Positions 7,885-15,683 of a stretch of DNA of 36,061 bases are shown in pieces. The notes beneath the pieces are model-generated. The model was not told where the DNA came from. It ran no database searches and was given only the letters and a program-made list of their open reading frames with translations. Source of the DNA: Thiobacillus sp. (GTDB lineage Bacteria; Pseudomonadota; Gammaproteobacteria; Burkholderiales; Thiobacillaceae); NCBI RefSeq assembly GCF_030696885.1, contig NZ_JAUYRI010000030.1:1-36061 (forward strand). The letters run 5' to 3'. Each line of letters opens with the position of its first letter. Positions within the stretch are counted from its first letter, which is position 1. The position numbers and the translations under genes were made by a program.

Positions 7885-9654
7885 ATGAAACGGGCCGCGA
7901 TCATTATCGGTGTCAACAAGACCGGTGATCTCCCTGAACTGCATGATGCAGTTCAGGGTGCGCTTCTCATGGAAGCGTGGGCACGCGCGCAGAACATGCA
8001 CGCCGTCCACGTTTTCACCGACACCAAGAAGCCGGTCCAGATCCATGAGATCAAATCTGTCATTCGCGACCTGATCCAGGCACGCAACATCGCTCAACTT
8101 GTTGTCTATTTCGCTGGCCATGGAATTAACAAGGAACGTAATGAGTATTGGCTGCTCAGCGGCGCCCCTGATGACCCCCAGGAAGCTGTCAACGTCGCAG
8201 GAAGCATGGCGCTTGCTACAACATGCGGGATTCCGCACATTGTGCTTATTTCGGACGCGTGCCGGACGGCCCCCGAGGGGATTCGAGCTCAATCCGTCAG
8301 AGGAAGCGAGATCTTTCCCAATCGGGAAGAGGAAGAGGTGCCGGTTGACGTTTTCTATGCTTGCCAGCTCGGGCGGCCTTCGCATGAGGTGAAGGATCCC
8401 AATGTCACCAGCGCTGAGTTTAGTGCGCTTTATACCAACGAACTCGTTCCTGCGCTCCATGGGCGCCATGGGCAAATTGTCGAGTGGAAACAAGTCGGTA
8501 ACAAGAATGTTGGGCGTATCCATCTCCGGCCCCTGCGCGACTTTATGTCTTCGGCCGTTGCTGGGCGACTTCAACATTTGAAGTTGCAGACAAAGGTGAT
8601 TCAAGTCCCAGTTGCGAGAATCATCTCTGATCCGCCATCGTGGATATCCGAATTTTCAATTGCAGCTATAGACGGCGGAATGGGCGCACTGCAAAGTTTG
8701 AGACCCAGTTTAAAACCACCACCGAAGACTACTGCAGACCTGAATTCTGATTTGCTGCATGGAGTCCTCACCGGGGGTACAGGACAACTAAGTTCAGATA
8801 TGGCATCCACACGTCGGTCCGGGATCGTCGGTGCGGAAGCCCTGATGGATTCGGTAGGGCGTATTTTTCCTTCTTTCGGCCCCACCCACCACGAAACGGG
8901 GTGTGGCTTCAAGATTCGCGGATCACGGATCATCGCGGCCCATTCCCGTCGGGCCGAATTTGATTTTCCGGACTGGGAAACACCTCAGGGCGAAACCTTG
9001 CGCGTGACCTCGGAAATTGAGCCAGGAGAAAATTTCCTGCTTGTGTTCGAGCAGGGGACGGGGGTTCTGCTGCCCGCCATTCCGGATTTCATCACTGCAC
9101 TGACTATTGAAGACGGAGAACTCGTGGATGTTGCCTACGAGCCATCGGACAACCGACCGCAACGATGGAAGGGCTATGCGGAAAGGATGGAAGAGTTTCG
9201 TGCGCTGCGTGCCATTGCGTCCGCTTCGATGGCACAGGGGGCATTCCGCCTGGAGGGCAATAACGTCAACGAGGTTGCAAAACGCATTCGACACGCACAA
9301 GGCGTCGACCCGAGCCTCGCACTGTATGCAGCATACGGCTATCACGATCTGCAGCGTTTTGATCTCATCCGGGATATCCGTGACGCTATGCGGAGCGATC
9401 TGGGCGCGCCGCTATTCGACGTGGCATTGCTGTCCAAGAGCCTGAATGGCACGACGGTTGGTGCAAATACGCAAATCCTGGGGGCCGTCCCGTTGTTGTC
9501 TCAGGGATGGGCGCTTCTCTCAGCTTACAAGGTTGCGCTTCCGGAAACGCTGCTGGCATTGCAAGACGACCTGTTGCCGTCACTCTGGACGATGTTCAGT
9601 GAAAGAGGCGTCGAGCGCGTTCTGTACGCTATACGATCAGGGGATATCAAATGA
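7885..9654 (+). CDS. Caspase-like (peptidase C14) protein with unassigned C-terminal region
   Basis: This 589-residue protein has an N-terminal caspase/metacaspase-like p20 fold. The beta-strand RAAIIIGVNK is followed by VVYFAGHG carrying catalytic His79 and by VLISDACRT carrying catalytic Cys126, the normal His-Cys dyad of clan CD. A likely p10-equivalent follows to about residue 230. Residues about 230-340 are linker-like, and 340-589 form a second region that I cannot assign. Its last 150 residues look helical and contain DPSLALYAAYGYHDLQRFD, resembling helical tails of other bacterial caspase-like proteins. There is no signal peptide or membrane segment, so it is probably cytoplasmic. The ATG at 7885 has AAGGACG upstream. 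The stop overlaps the next ATG (ATGA), implying coupled translation with the hydrolase. Base composition is visibly less GC-rich than the flanking nar and hyp genes. Substrate unknown. Confidence 0.85.
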   Translation: MKRAAIIIGVNKTGDLPELHDAVQGALLMEAWARAQNMHAVHVFTDTKKPVQIHEIKSVIRDLIQARNIAQLVVYFAGHGINKERNEYWLLSGAPDDPQEAVNVAGSMALATTCGIPHIVLISDACRTAPEGIRAQSVRGSEIFPNREEEEVPVDVFYACQLGRPSHEVKDPNVTSAEFSALYTNELVPALHGRHGQIVEWKQVGNKNVGRIHLRPLRDFMSSAVAGRLQHLKLQTKVIQVPVARIISDPPSWISEFSIAAIDGGMGALQSLRPSLKPPPKTTADLNSDLLHGVLTGGTGQLSSDMASTRRSGIVGAEALMDSVGRIFPSFGPTHHETGCGFKIRGSRIIAAHSRRAEFDFPDWETPQGETLRVTSEIEPGENFLLVFEQGTGVLLPAIPDFITALTIEDGELVDVAYEPSDNRPQRWKGYAERMEEFRALRAIASASMAQGAFRLEGNNVNEVAKRIRHAQGVDPSLALYAAYGYHDLQRFDLIRDIRDAMRSDLGAPLFDVALLSKSLNGTTVGANTQILGAVPLLSQGWALLSAYKVALPETLLALQDDLLPSLWTMFSERGVERVLYAIRSGDIK

Positions 9655-10529
9655 ACACGCGACTTGTTTTTGTGCACGGACGGGCCCAGGAACACAAGGA
9701 TGCCATCGCGCTTAAAAAAGAGTGGGTCGGTGCATTTGAAGAAGGACTCGCCAAAAGCAACCTCGGCTTCCCCGTTCCGGAATCGAGTGTGCTGTTCCCG
9801 TATTACGGCCAGACGCTGTACGACCTGGTCAACGATGCAAACAGCATCGCAGACGTCATCATCCGGGGCACCCGCGATGACGCCGAGCGCCGTTTTCAGC
9901 GTGAAGTGCTGGCTGAAGTGCAGCGAACGCTGGGCATCTCGGATAGCGAAGTCCAGGAGCTGCTGGGTGGCGACATCCAGGAGCGCGGGCCCCTCAACTG
10001 GGCGTGGACACAGGGAATTCTAAAAGCGATCGACCGGCATGTGCCGGGCGGCAGCGCAACCAGCATTGCCGTTGCAACGCGTGACGTTTACCAATATCTG
10101 CGCAATCCGGGAATCCGCGACCAAATCGAGAAAGGCGTGCGCAAGGCATTGAGCAGCGAAGCGCCCACCGTGGTTGTGTCGCATTCACTCGGAACTGTCG
10201 TTGCGTACAACCTGCTTCGGCGCGAAGGGGAGAGCCAGGGCTGGAATGTCCCACTATTTGTGACATTGGGCTCGCCGCTCGCCGTTACTGCAATCAAGGC
10301 GTCCCTCGCGCCAATCGAACATCCCGCCTGCGTTGCCAAATGGTTCAATGCCATGGACGAACGCGATGTGGTGGCGCTCTATCCCCTCATCAAGAATAAC
10401 TTTGACATCGATCCGGAGATTGAAAACAAGACGGATGTTCGCAACAAGACAGCCAACCGCCATGGCATTGCCGGATACCTAGATGACAAGACCGTCGCTG
10501 CGCGCATCTACGAGGCGCTAAGCCGGTGA
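9651..10529 (+). CDS. Alpha/beta-fold serine hydrolase, translationally coupled to the caspase-like gene
   Basis: This 292-residue protein has an alpha/beta hydrolase framework. The first strand ends in the oxyanion-type LVFVHGRAQ (5-13). The nucleophile elbow is VVVSHSLGT with Ser179, the acid is probably Asp236 or Asp239 in NAMDERDVV, and the base is probably His271 in NRHGIAGYL. The elbow reads S-H-S-L-G rather than the usual G-x-S-x-G. A long insert of about 100 residues (about 60-165) between the first strand and the elbow could form a lid. There is no signal peptide. The ATG overlaps the caspase stop by 4 bp, so the two proteins are likely made together and may act together. Lipase, esterase or thioesterase activity is possible; the substrate cannot be read from the sequence. 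Confidence 0.82.
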   Translation: MNTRLVFVHGRAQEHKDAIALKKEWVGAFEEGLAKSNLGFPVPESSVLFPYYGQTLYDLVNDANSIADVIIRGTRDDAERRFQREVLAEVQRTLGISDSEVQELLGGDIQERGPLNWAWTQGILKAIDRHVPGGSATSIAVATRDVYQYLRNPGIRDQIEKGVRKALSSEAPTVVVSHSLGTVVAYNLLRREGESQGWNVPLFVTLGSPLAVTAIKASLAPIEHPACVAKWFNAMDERDVVALYPLIKNNFDIDPEIENKTDVRNKTANRHGIAGYLDDKTVAARIYEALSR

Positions 10530-10658
10530 GCGGAACCTGTCTCAGCTCACCCTGTTCTGCCTGGGGGCCTTGCCTCCCTATGGGCCCAACATATTGACGG
10601 CGCTGCCGCTCGCCCCCGGCGTGCCGTAGATATCCACATTAGTCGAGGAGCCCGGACC

Positions 10659-11777
10659 ATGCAGACTGAATATATCGGCGAGTTATTTTGGGATTCCGAC
10701 ACTGATCCTGCGACTTTTGCACGCGGACCGGGGAAAGAAGCCCTGCTTTTTCCGGGTGCACCCCTGCATGGCAAGTCTCCTGAAAATTCGATCGTTATGG
10801 GAATCATTGACTCGGGCGTGTCATCCTCACACCCGCAGCTCGCCGGCTATCTCAAGGACTCGCGTGATTTTGGCGGCGATGGTCCCGAGGACACCTTAGG
10901 TCACGGCACCGCCGTGGCTTTGGTCGCGCTGTTCGGCCAGGGGCAGGCCCATCCGCCCATTGCCCTCCTGAGTGCAAAGGTCACTGACCCATTCGGAAAC
11001 ATACGTGAGGATGCCGTTGTCGAGGCCATCGATTGGGTGGCGGCCCAGGGAGCCAAAATCGTCAACCTGAGTCTGGGTTTTCGTGGGAGCCGTGAGAAAT
11101 ACGCAGCATTGTGTTCCGCTATCGCGCGGCATTCCCAGATCTTTTTTGTTGCCGCTGCAGGCAATTATGGACCCGATGTGAGCGTCTTCCCTGCGGCCTG
11201 TGGCTGCAGCAATGTCGTATCCGTTGGCGCGACGGATGAACATGGCAATCGAGCAGAGTACTCGGGTCGTGGAACGGTCAATGCTCCGGGGAATGTCACG
11301 TTGCTGCAGGAATGGGCCTATTACTTCGAAAATGCTCAGGCTCTGGCAAGATCGGGGCGGTTGCAGGAAGCCCGCCTCGAGTATGAACGCTCCATTGCGG
11401 CTCAATCTAATGCGGAGAGCGAATTTCAGCTTGGTCTAATCGACCTGAATGAGAATAAACAGGAAGCCGCCGTCAACCGATTCAGGGAAGCAATCAGGCT
11501 GTCTCCTGACTTTGCCCAGGCACATGAGATGTTGGGTGCATCGCTATTCATTTTGGGCGACTACCAGGATGCCGAAAAGTCTTTGCGGGATTCGCTTGCT
11601 CTTTACCCGGAAGACGCTGCATCCGTTTCCAATCGGGCACGCGCCCGTTTCAATCTCGGTCAGACCTTGGCATGCCTTGGACGATCCGACGAGGCCCGCA
11701 TTGAACTTGAAGCGGTCAAGGCCCTTGTTCCGGACTATCCCCGTATCGACGAAGTATTGCATTCAATGATCCTGTAG
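10659..11777 (+). CDS. Subtilisin-like (S8) domain lacking the catalytic-serine motif, fused to TPRs
   Basis: This is a 372-residue protein. Residues 45-215 are clearly S8/subtilase: Asp51 in IMGIIDSGV, His82 in LGHGTAVA, the strand KIVNLSLG, and oxyanion Asn169 in VAAAGNYGPD, followed by VVSVGATDEHG and YSGRGTVNAPG. The family would then continue to the G-T-S-x-A-x-P serine motif, but here the chain passes straight into about four tetratricopeptide repeats (about 219-361, e.g. RLQEARLEYERSIAA). No serine motif occurs in this frame or the other forward frames downstream, so a recent frameshift does not explain it. It is either a pseudo-protease scaffold or an internally deleted subtilase. There is no signal peptide, so it is not an exported degradative enzyme. 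The ATG at 10659 has GAGGAG upstream. It lies 129 bp after the hydrolase on the same strand and is probably the third gene of the same module. Confidence 0.82.
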   Translation: MQTEYIGELFWDSDTDPATFARGPGKEALLFPGAPLHGKSPENSIVMGIIDSGVSSSHPQLAGYLKDSRDFGGDGPEDTLGHGTAVALVALFGQGQAHPPIALLSAKVTDPFGNIREDAVVEAIDWVAAQGAKIVNLSLGFRGSREKYAALCSAIARHSQIFFVAAAGNYGPDVSVFPAACGCSNVVSVGATDEHGNRAEYSGRGTVNAPGNVTLLQEWAYYFENAQALARSGRLQEARLEYERSIAAQSNAESEFQLGLIDLNENKQEAAVNRFREAIRLSPDFAQAHEMLGASLFILGDYQDAEKSLRDSLALYPEDAASVSNRARARFNLGQTLACLGRSDEARIELEAVKALVPDYPRIDEVLHSMIL

Positions 11778-12027
11778 GAGGCATGCGTAGATCGGAACGA
11801 ATTTCACACGACAATCCAGTTTTCTTGTAAACCGGTTTTGCATACCGGTCTGAATATGACGATATCCCCCTTGTACCTCGAGGTTTGTTGATTTGGCACA
11901 AATGCCAGTTAGTATTCGATTCGTTACTGGAGTTTCCTTCTGCCATTGCAGCACGCTGTATGGCAACAATGTTCAACCGCTTTTTTATGTACCCGGTCAA
12001 GATGGCCGGCCGGGTGCCGCGCACGAC
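11778..12027. other. AT-rich spacer between the protease island and the diguanylate cyclase gene
   Basis: No gene is supported in these 250 bases. Two small palindromic structures are visible: ACCGGT at 11831-11836 repeated (self-complementary) at 11844-11849, and TGGCA-CAAA-TGCCA at 11895-11908, which could be an operator. The open frame upstream of the cyclase reaches back to 11893, but its codons there do not resemble a protein domain. Confidence 0.4.
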
Positions 12028-13242
12028 ATGAATTTGAATACGCCACCCACGTTAGCCAAAACCGACAGGTCCGTCTTTGCCGGCTTCCGGCAGGTGCTCC
12101 ACAAGGGCACGCTGATCTTCGCGCTGATCATCCTGGTGCTGTGCGTGATGATCTTCTATCAGCACCAGCGCTCGGCCGAGTCCATCCGCTCGGTGGAGCA
12201 CACGCGGCTGGTCGTGGCCTACATCGATTCGCTGCGCACCTACCTGCTCAACCTGGACACCGCGGTGCGCAAGTATGCCGAGTCGCAGAATCCCGCCGAC
12301 CTCGATCCCGACCTGATCTGCCGCCAGTCGTCGTGCCCCAGTGCCGAACATCTGATCGCGTTGATCGGCGCCGACGACCCGCGCGCAGCCCGGCTGGCGC
12401 CGCTGCCGTCATTGCAGTCAGCATTGGAGACCGGATTCAGCGCGCTGCAGGAACGCGCGGCGGCGGACGGCGACACCACGGCGCCCGAACGCGAGCTGGC
12501 GGGATTCGACAAGTCCGCCATCGAACAGATCCACCGCATCCTGATCGAAATCGGGCGCGATGAACTGCGCCAGCTGGACACCCGCGAAAAGGCGCGGATC
12601 GAGGACCAGAACTGGTCGTCGATGCTGCTGGGCATGGCCGGCCTGTGGACCGGACTGGCGCTGCTCGGGTTGTACCGGGAAACCACGCGCCTGATCAGGG
12701 CCGGCATCCTGGCCGAGCAGACGATCCGCCAGCTCAGCCTGCGCGACCCACTGACGGGACTGGCCAACCGGCGCTTCCTGCTCGAACACGAAAAGCACCT
12801 GTTTGCCGGCGCCCGGCGCGCGCGAACGCGGATGGCCGTGCTGGCCATCGACCTCGACGACTTCAAGGCAGTCAACGACCGCCATGGGCATGCGGCTGGC
12901 GATACGGTGCTGCTGACTTCGTCGGAGCGGATGAAGCAGCTGCTGCGCGAGTCGGATGTGATCGCGCGTCTGGGCGGCGACGAGTTCGTCATCGTGCTGG
13001 GGCAGGTCGACAACGCCGCGGCGGCGCGCGAAGTGGCAAACCGTGTAGTGGAACGGCTACGCCAACCGATCCCGCTGGAAGGCGGACACACGGCACACAT
13101 CGGCGCGTCGGTGGGAATCGTCCTGTGCGACCCGGACGGGGACACGCTCGACTCGCTGATCAAGCAGGCGGACGCGGCGCTGTATACGGCGAAACGCGAG
13201 GGTAAGAACACCTACCGCGAGGTCGATACGACAGACGCGTGA
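12028..13242 (+). CDS. Membrane-bound diguanylate cyclase (GGDEF) with periplasmic sensor domain
   Basis: This 404-residue protein is predicted to make cyclic di-GMP from two GTP. The first membrane helix (about 28-45) and second (about 198-215) bracket a periplasmic domain of about 150 residues that contains Cys98 and Cys103 (ICRQSSC). The cytoplasmic GGDEF domain (about 235-395) has the DPLTGLANRRF entry motif and the intact active-site GGDEF at 316-320. The inhibitory I-site RESD lies at 307-310, five residues upstream, so both activity and product inhibition are expected. I chose the ATG at 12028 because the hydrophilic lead MNLNTPPTLAKTDRS then precedes the first helix; an in-frame ATG at 11893 lies in non-coding-looking sequence. 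There is no EAL domain. Neighbours do not reveal the signal sensed. Confidence 0.88.
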   Translation: MNLNTPPTLAKTDRSVFAGFRQVLHKGTLIFALIILVLCVMIFYQHQRSAESIRSVEHTRLVVAYIDSLRTYLLNLDTAVRKYAESQNPADLDPDLICRQSSCPSAEHLIALIGADDPRAARLAPLPSLQSALETGFSALQERAAADGDTTAPERELAGFDKSAIEQIHRILIEIGRDELRQLDTREKARIEDQNWSSMLLGMAGLWTGLALLGLYRETTRLIRAGILAEQTIRQLSLRDPLTGLANRRFLLEHEKHLFAGARRARTRMAVLAIDLDDFKAVNDRHGHAAGDTVLLTSSERMKQLLRESDVIARLGGDEFVIVLGQVDNAAAAREVANRVVERLRQPIPLEGGHTAHIGASVGIVLCDPDGDTLDSLIKQADAALYTAKREGKNTYREVDTTDA

Positions 13243-13275
13243 CACTGATCCCCGCCAGGCCCACCCAAATCCAGG

Positions 13276-13303
13276 TTCACACCCCGCCGCAATGCGCTAT
13301 AAA
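13276..13303 (+). promoter_or_regulatory. Probable sigma-70 promoter for the OmpA-like gene
   Basis: TTCACA (13276-13281) and TATAAA (13298-13303) each match the -35 and -10 consensus at five of six positions, with a 16-bp spacer. Transcription from here would give a leader of about 145 nucleotides before the ATG at 13458. Confidence 0.5.
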
Positions 13304-13309
13304 GACACA

Positions 13310-13440
13310 GGGGCCTGAAGCCCGTCGGCAGGGCCGTTGATGCAACGCCGGCGCCGGGCAACGAGGCCGGCCAAAAAAGCGAATCGCTGTGCAGCAGCCC
13401 GAAAACCTGGGCGGTGTTTGCGCTGCAGTGCTTCACGATC
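13310..13440 (+). other. Structured, GC-rich 5' leader of the OmpA-like gene
   Basis: The stretch between the putative promoter and the AGGAGG ribosome-binding site contains several self-complementary blocks: GGGCC elements around 13312-13348, GCCGGC around 13350-13380 followed by six A residues, and a GCAGC...GCTGC pairing around 13391-13430. I do not recognise a known riboswitch class. It may simply be a stabilising or sRNA-target leader of the kind common on porin messages. Confidence 0.3.
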
Positions 13441-13457
13441 TGAATCAAGGAGGAACC

Positions 13458-14492
13458 ATGCGCATCAAGACACTGCCCGTTCTCATCGCCCTCGCCGGCA
13501 CCGCCCTGCAGGCACATGCCATGGACGATCGCCTCTATCTCGCCCCCTCGGTGAATTACACCTTCTCCGACAGCGACCGTCGTGCTGACGACGACTGGGG
13601 TCTGGGCTTTGCCCTCGGTAAGCCGATTACGCCGAACCTCAACATGGAACTGTCGCTGACCGGGAGTTCGCTCGATTTCGAGACCGGCAGCGGTGAATAT
13701 GACCTCGTCGGCCTCGGCGTCGATGCGCTCTACCTGTTCAACCGCGACGCCAGGCTCACCCCCTATGGCGTGCTGGGTCTGGGCGTATTGCGCACCGACA
13801 TCCCCGGTGCAGACGACACCGGGCTGATGGCCAATGCCGGTCTCGGCCTGATGACGCGCCTGAGCGACAAGCTCTCGCTGCGCGGCGACGTGCGCTACCG
13901 CTGGGACGGCAACGCCGCCAAGGCGTTTGGCGAAAACAGCTTCGGGGATGTAGTGGTCAGCCTCGGGCTGACGTATGCCCTTGGCCAGAAAGCCCGGCCC
14001 GCGCCCACGCCCGAGCCGGTTGCGCAGCTTGCGCCCGACCCGGAACCCGCACCGGCCCCCGTGCCCGCACCGGCGCCCGTCCCGGAGCCCGAGCCGGTTG
14101 CGCCCGCGGTCAAGACCCGGCAGGCGGCGCAGCTCGAGCAGTCCAAGTCCGGCGATGTGATCGTCATTCTCGAGGGGGTCAACTTCGAGTTCGATTCTGA
14201 CCGCCTGCGCCCGGATGCCATCGTCATCCTGGATGAAGCCGTGACGGTCCTGAACCGACGCAAGGACATCAACATGGATATCGTCGGCCACACCTGCAGC
14301 ATTGGCGCAGCGCAATATAACCAGGGCCTGTCCGAGCGCCGCGCCCGCTCCGTGTCCGACTACCTCGTCAACCACGGCATCGCCGCGGACCGCCTGACCA
14401 CCCAGGGCTTCGGCGAGACCCGGCCCGCCTTCAGCAATGCCACCAACGACGGCCGCGCCAAGAACCGTCGCGTGGAGCTGCATATCAAGTAA
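13458..14492 (+). CDS. OmpA-family outer-membrane protein (beta-barrel plus peptidoglycan-binding domain)
   Basis: This 344-residue protein is predicted to be in the outer membrane. A signal peptide (1-21, ending LQAHA) is followed by an eight-strand-type barrel (about 22-178) with alternating hydrophobic strands ending in GLTYALG. Then comes a proline/alanine/glutamate-rich linker (about 182-215) and an OmpA C-terminal domain (about 235-344). That domain shows INMDIVGHTCSIG, NQGLSERRARSVSDYLV, LTTQGFGETRP and NRRVELHIK, the peptidoglycan-binding signature. The ATG at 13458 has an excellent AGGAGG ribosome-binding site. It is monocistronic, with its own promoter and a strong terminator. A role in envelope stability or as a slow porin is likely by family. 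Confidence 0.92.
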   Translation: MRIKTLPVLIALAGTALQAHAMDDRLYLAPSVNYTFSDSDRRADDDWGLGFALGKPITPNLNMELSLTGSSLDFETGSGEYDLVGLGVDALYLFNRDARLTPYGVLGLGVLRTDIPGADDTGLMANAGLGLMTRLSDKLSLRGDVRYRWDGNAAKAFGENSFGDVVVSLGLTYALGQKARPAPTPEPVAQLAPDPEPAPAPVPAPAPVPEPEPVAPAVKTRQAAQLEQSKSGDVIVILEGVNFEFDSDRLRPDAIVILDEAVTVLNRRKDINMDIVGHTCSIGAAQYNQGLSERRARSVSDYLVNHGIAADRLTTQGFGETRPAFSNATNDGRAKNRRVELHIK

Positions 14493-14510
14493 TCGCGCCC
14501 TGCCTGCAAA

Positions 14511-14551
14511 CAGAAAGGCCGTGCCGCAGGGCGCGGCCTTTTCTGTCTTTT
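14511..14551 (+). terminator. Rho-independent terminator after the OmpA-like gene
   Basis: CAGAAAGGCCG at 14511-14521 pairs with CGGCCTTTTCTG at 14534-14545. The stem continues inward through GUGCC/GGCGC around a GCAG loop, and a T-rich tail (TCTTTT) follows. The A-rich left flank may also help stop the opposing hyp transcript, whose last gene ends at 14639. Confidence 0.88.
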
Positions 14552-14638
14552 GATTCACCCGTTTGACACGCCCGGGACCCGACAGGCCGCGTGAAGTGCG
14601 GCTGGCGATGCGGGCAGTACAACTGAATGGCGGTTGCG

Positions 14639-15643
14639 TCAGCAGATACGCGGTAGCGGATCGTCTTCCAGTTCGTCCAGCACGCGACGGCCACCGAGCG
14701 GGGTGTTCAGGATCACGCGCGCACCGCCCACTTCGACCTGGCCGATGATGGCGGCATCGCGGCCTTCGGGCAGTGCGTGCCAGCGCTTGAGGATTTCGTC
14801 CGCCGCGAAGGGATCGGCGACGGCAACGATGCGGCCTTCGCACGCGAGGAAATACGGGTCGTAGCCCAGGATGTCGCAAACCGACACCACCTGCGGCCGC
14901 ACCGGCACGGCGGTCTGGTCGAGCGCCACGCTGTGGCCGCTGGCGCGCGCGATTTCGTGGGCGACTGTGGCAAGCCCGCCGCGCGTCGGGTCGCGCATGA
15001 ACTTGAGGTCAGGCAGGTCGCGGATCGCGCGCGCCAGCGGCAGCACCGATGCGGAATCCGAGTGCAGCTCGCCGGCCAGGCCAAACTGCTCGCGTGCCAG
15101 CATCACCGCGACGCCGTGGTCGCCGACCGGGCCGGACACCAGCACCACGTCGCCCGGCGCGACGCGCCGCAGCGACAACTGTGCGCCCGCACGGCGGACG
15201 CCGATGCCAGCGACGGACAGGTAGAGCCCGCCGCCTTCGCCGCGCCGCACCACTTTGGTATCGCCGGCCACCACGGCCACATGGCTCTGCCGGGCCGCCC
15301 GCGCAAAGCTGGCGATGTAGCGGTCGAGCGCCGCGATTTCCAGGCCTTCCTCGATCAGCGCAGACAGGGTGAAAAAGAGCGGATCGGCTCCGGCCACGGC
15401 GAGGTCGTTGACGACGCCATGCACCGCAAGCGAACCGATGTCGCCGCCGGGAAACGCGAGCGGCTCGACGGTAAAGCCGTCGGTGGTGACCATCAGGTCG
15501 CCGTCCACGCGCGGCAACAGCACCGAATCGGCATCGGTGTCGAGCAGCGGATTGCCGAGGTGGCGGTCGAAAATGTCGGTAATCAGCTCGCGCATCAGGC
15601 GGCCGCCATTGCCGTGCGCGAGCAGGATGCGGGTGTCGTCCAT
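14639..15643 (-). CDS. hypE: Hydrogenase maturation protein HypE (cyanide-ligand dehydratase)
   Basis: HypE receives a carbamoyl group from HypF on its C-terminal cysteine and dehydrates it with ATP to a thiocyanate, the source of the active-site CN ligands. The 334-residue protein has the AIR-synthase-like fold. Its N-terminus ILLAHGNGGRLMRELI is typical of HypE; DPTRGGLATVAHEIA and PVGDHGVAVMLARE mark the nucleotide-binding core. It ends exactly in PRIC, the required C-terminal cysteine. The start is the ATG at 15643, embedded in a 14-bp tandem repeat. It is the last gene of the hypCABDFE cluster, 32 bp after hypF. Confidence 0.97.
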   Translation of the reverse strand: MDDTRILLAHGNGGRLMRELITDIFDRHLGNPLLDTDADSVLLPRVDGDLMVTTDGFTVEPLAFPGGDIGSLAVHGVVNDLAVAGADPLFFTLSALIEEGLEIAALDRYIASFARAARQSHVAVVAGDTKVVRRGEGGGLYLSVAGIGVRRAGAQLSLRRVAPGDVVLVSGPVGDHGVAVMLAREQFGLAGELHSDSASVLPLARAIRDLPDLKFMRDPTRGGLATVAHEIARASGHSVALDQTAVPVRPQVVSVCDILGYDPYFLACEGRIVAVADPFAADEILKRWHALPEGRDAAIIGQVEVGGARVILNTPLGGRRVLDELEDDPLPRIC

Positions 15644-15683
15644 GGTTTTATTGAAATGGCTTTATTGGGATGGTTTTATTCAA
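15642..15683. repeat. Three tandem 14-bp repeats at the hypF stop / hypE start
   Basis: Units lie at 15642-15655, 15656-15669 and 15670-15683. The consensus on the plus strand is ATGGYTTTATTSRR, where the first nine bases vary at only one position. The hypF stop codon lies in the third unit and the hypE start codon at the edge of the first, so unit number sets the spacing between the two genes. Confidence 0.8.

Noticed and set aside
10530..10658. A small minus-strand peptide gene between the hydrolase and S8-TPR genes
   Set aside because: The glycine-rich frame is short, has no start with a ribosome-binding site, and shows no recognisable domain.
11270..11777. A frameshift hiding the subtilase serine motif
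   Set aside because: I checked the other forward frames after the APG segment; none contains G-T-S-x-A-x-P, and the TPR part is in frame with the S8 part.
11895..11908. A possible sigma-54 promoter (TGGCAC)
   Set aside because: The matching TTGC element at the required spacing is missing; the sequence is better described as a small inverted repeat.
11893..12027. An upstream in-frame ATG extending the diguanylate cyclase by 45 residues
   Set aside because: The extension has no domain character and no good ribosome-binding site, and it lies in AT-rich spacer.
13304..13390. A GEMM-type c-di-GMP riboswitch before the OmpA-like gene
   Set aside because: The conserved GEMM blocks and tetraloop-receptor pattern are not present.
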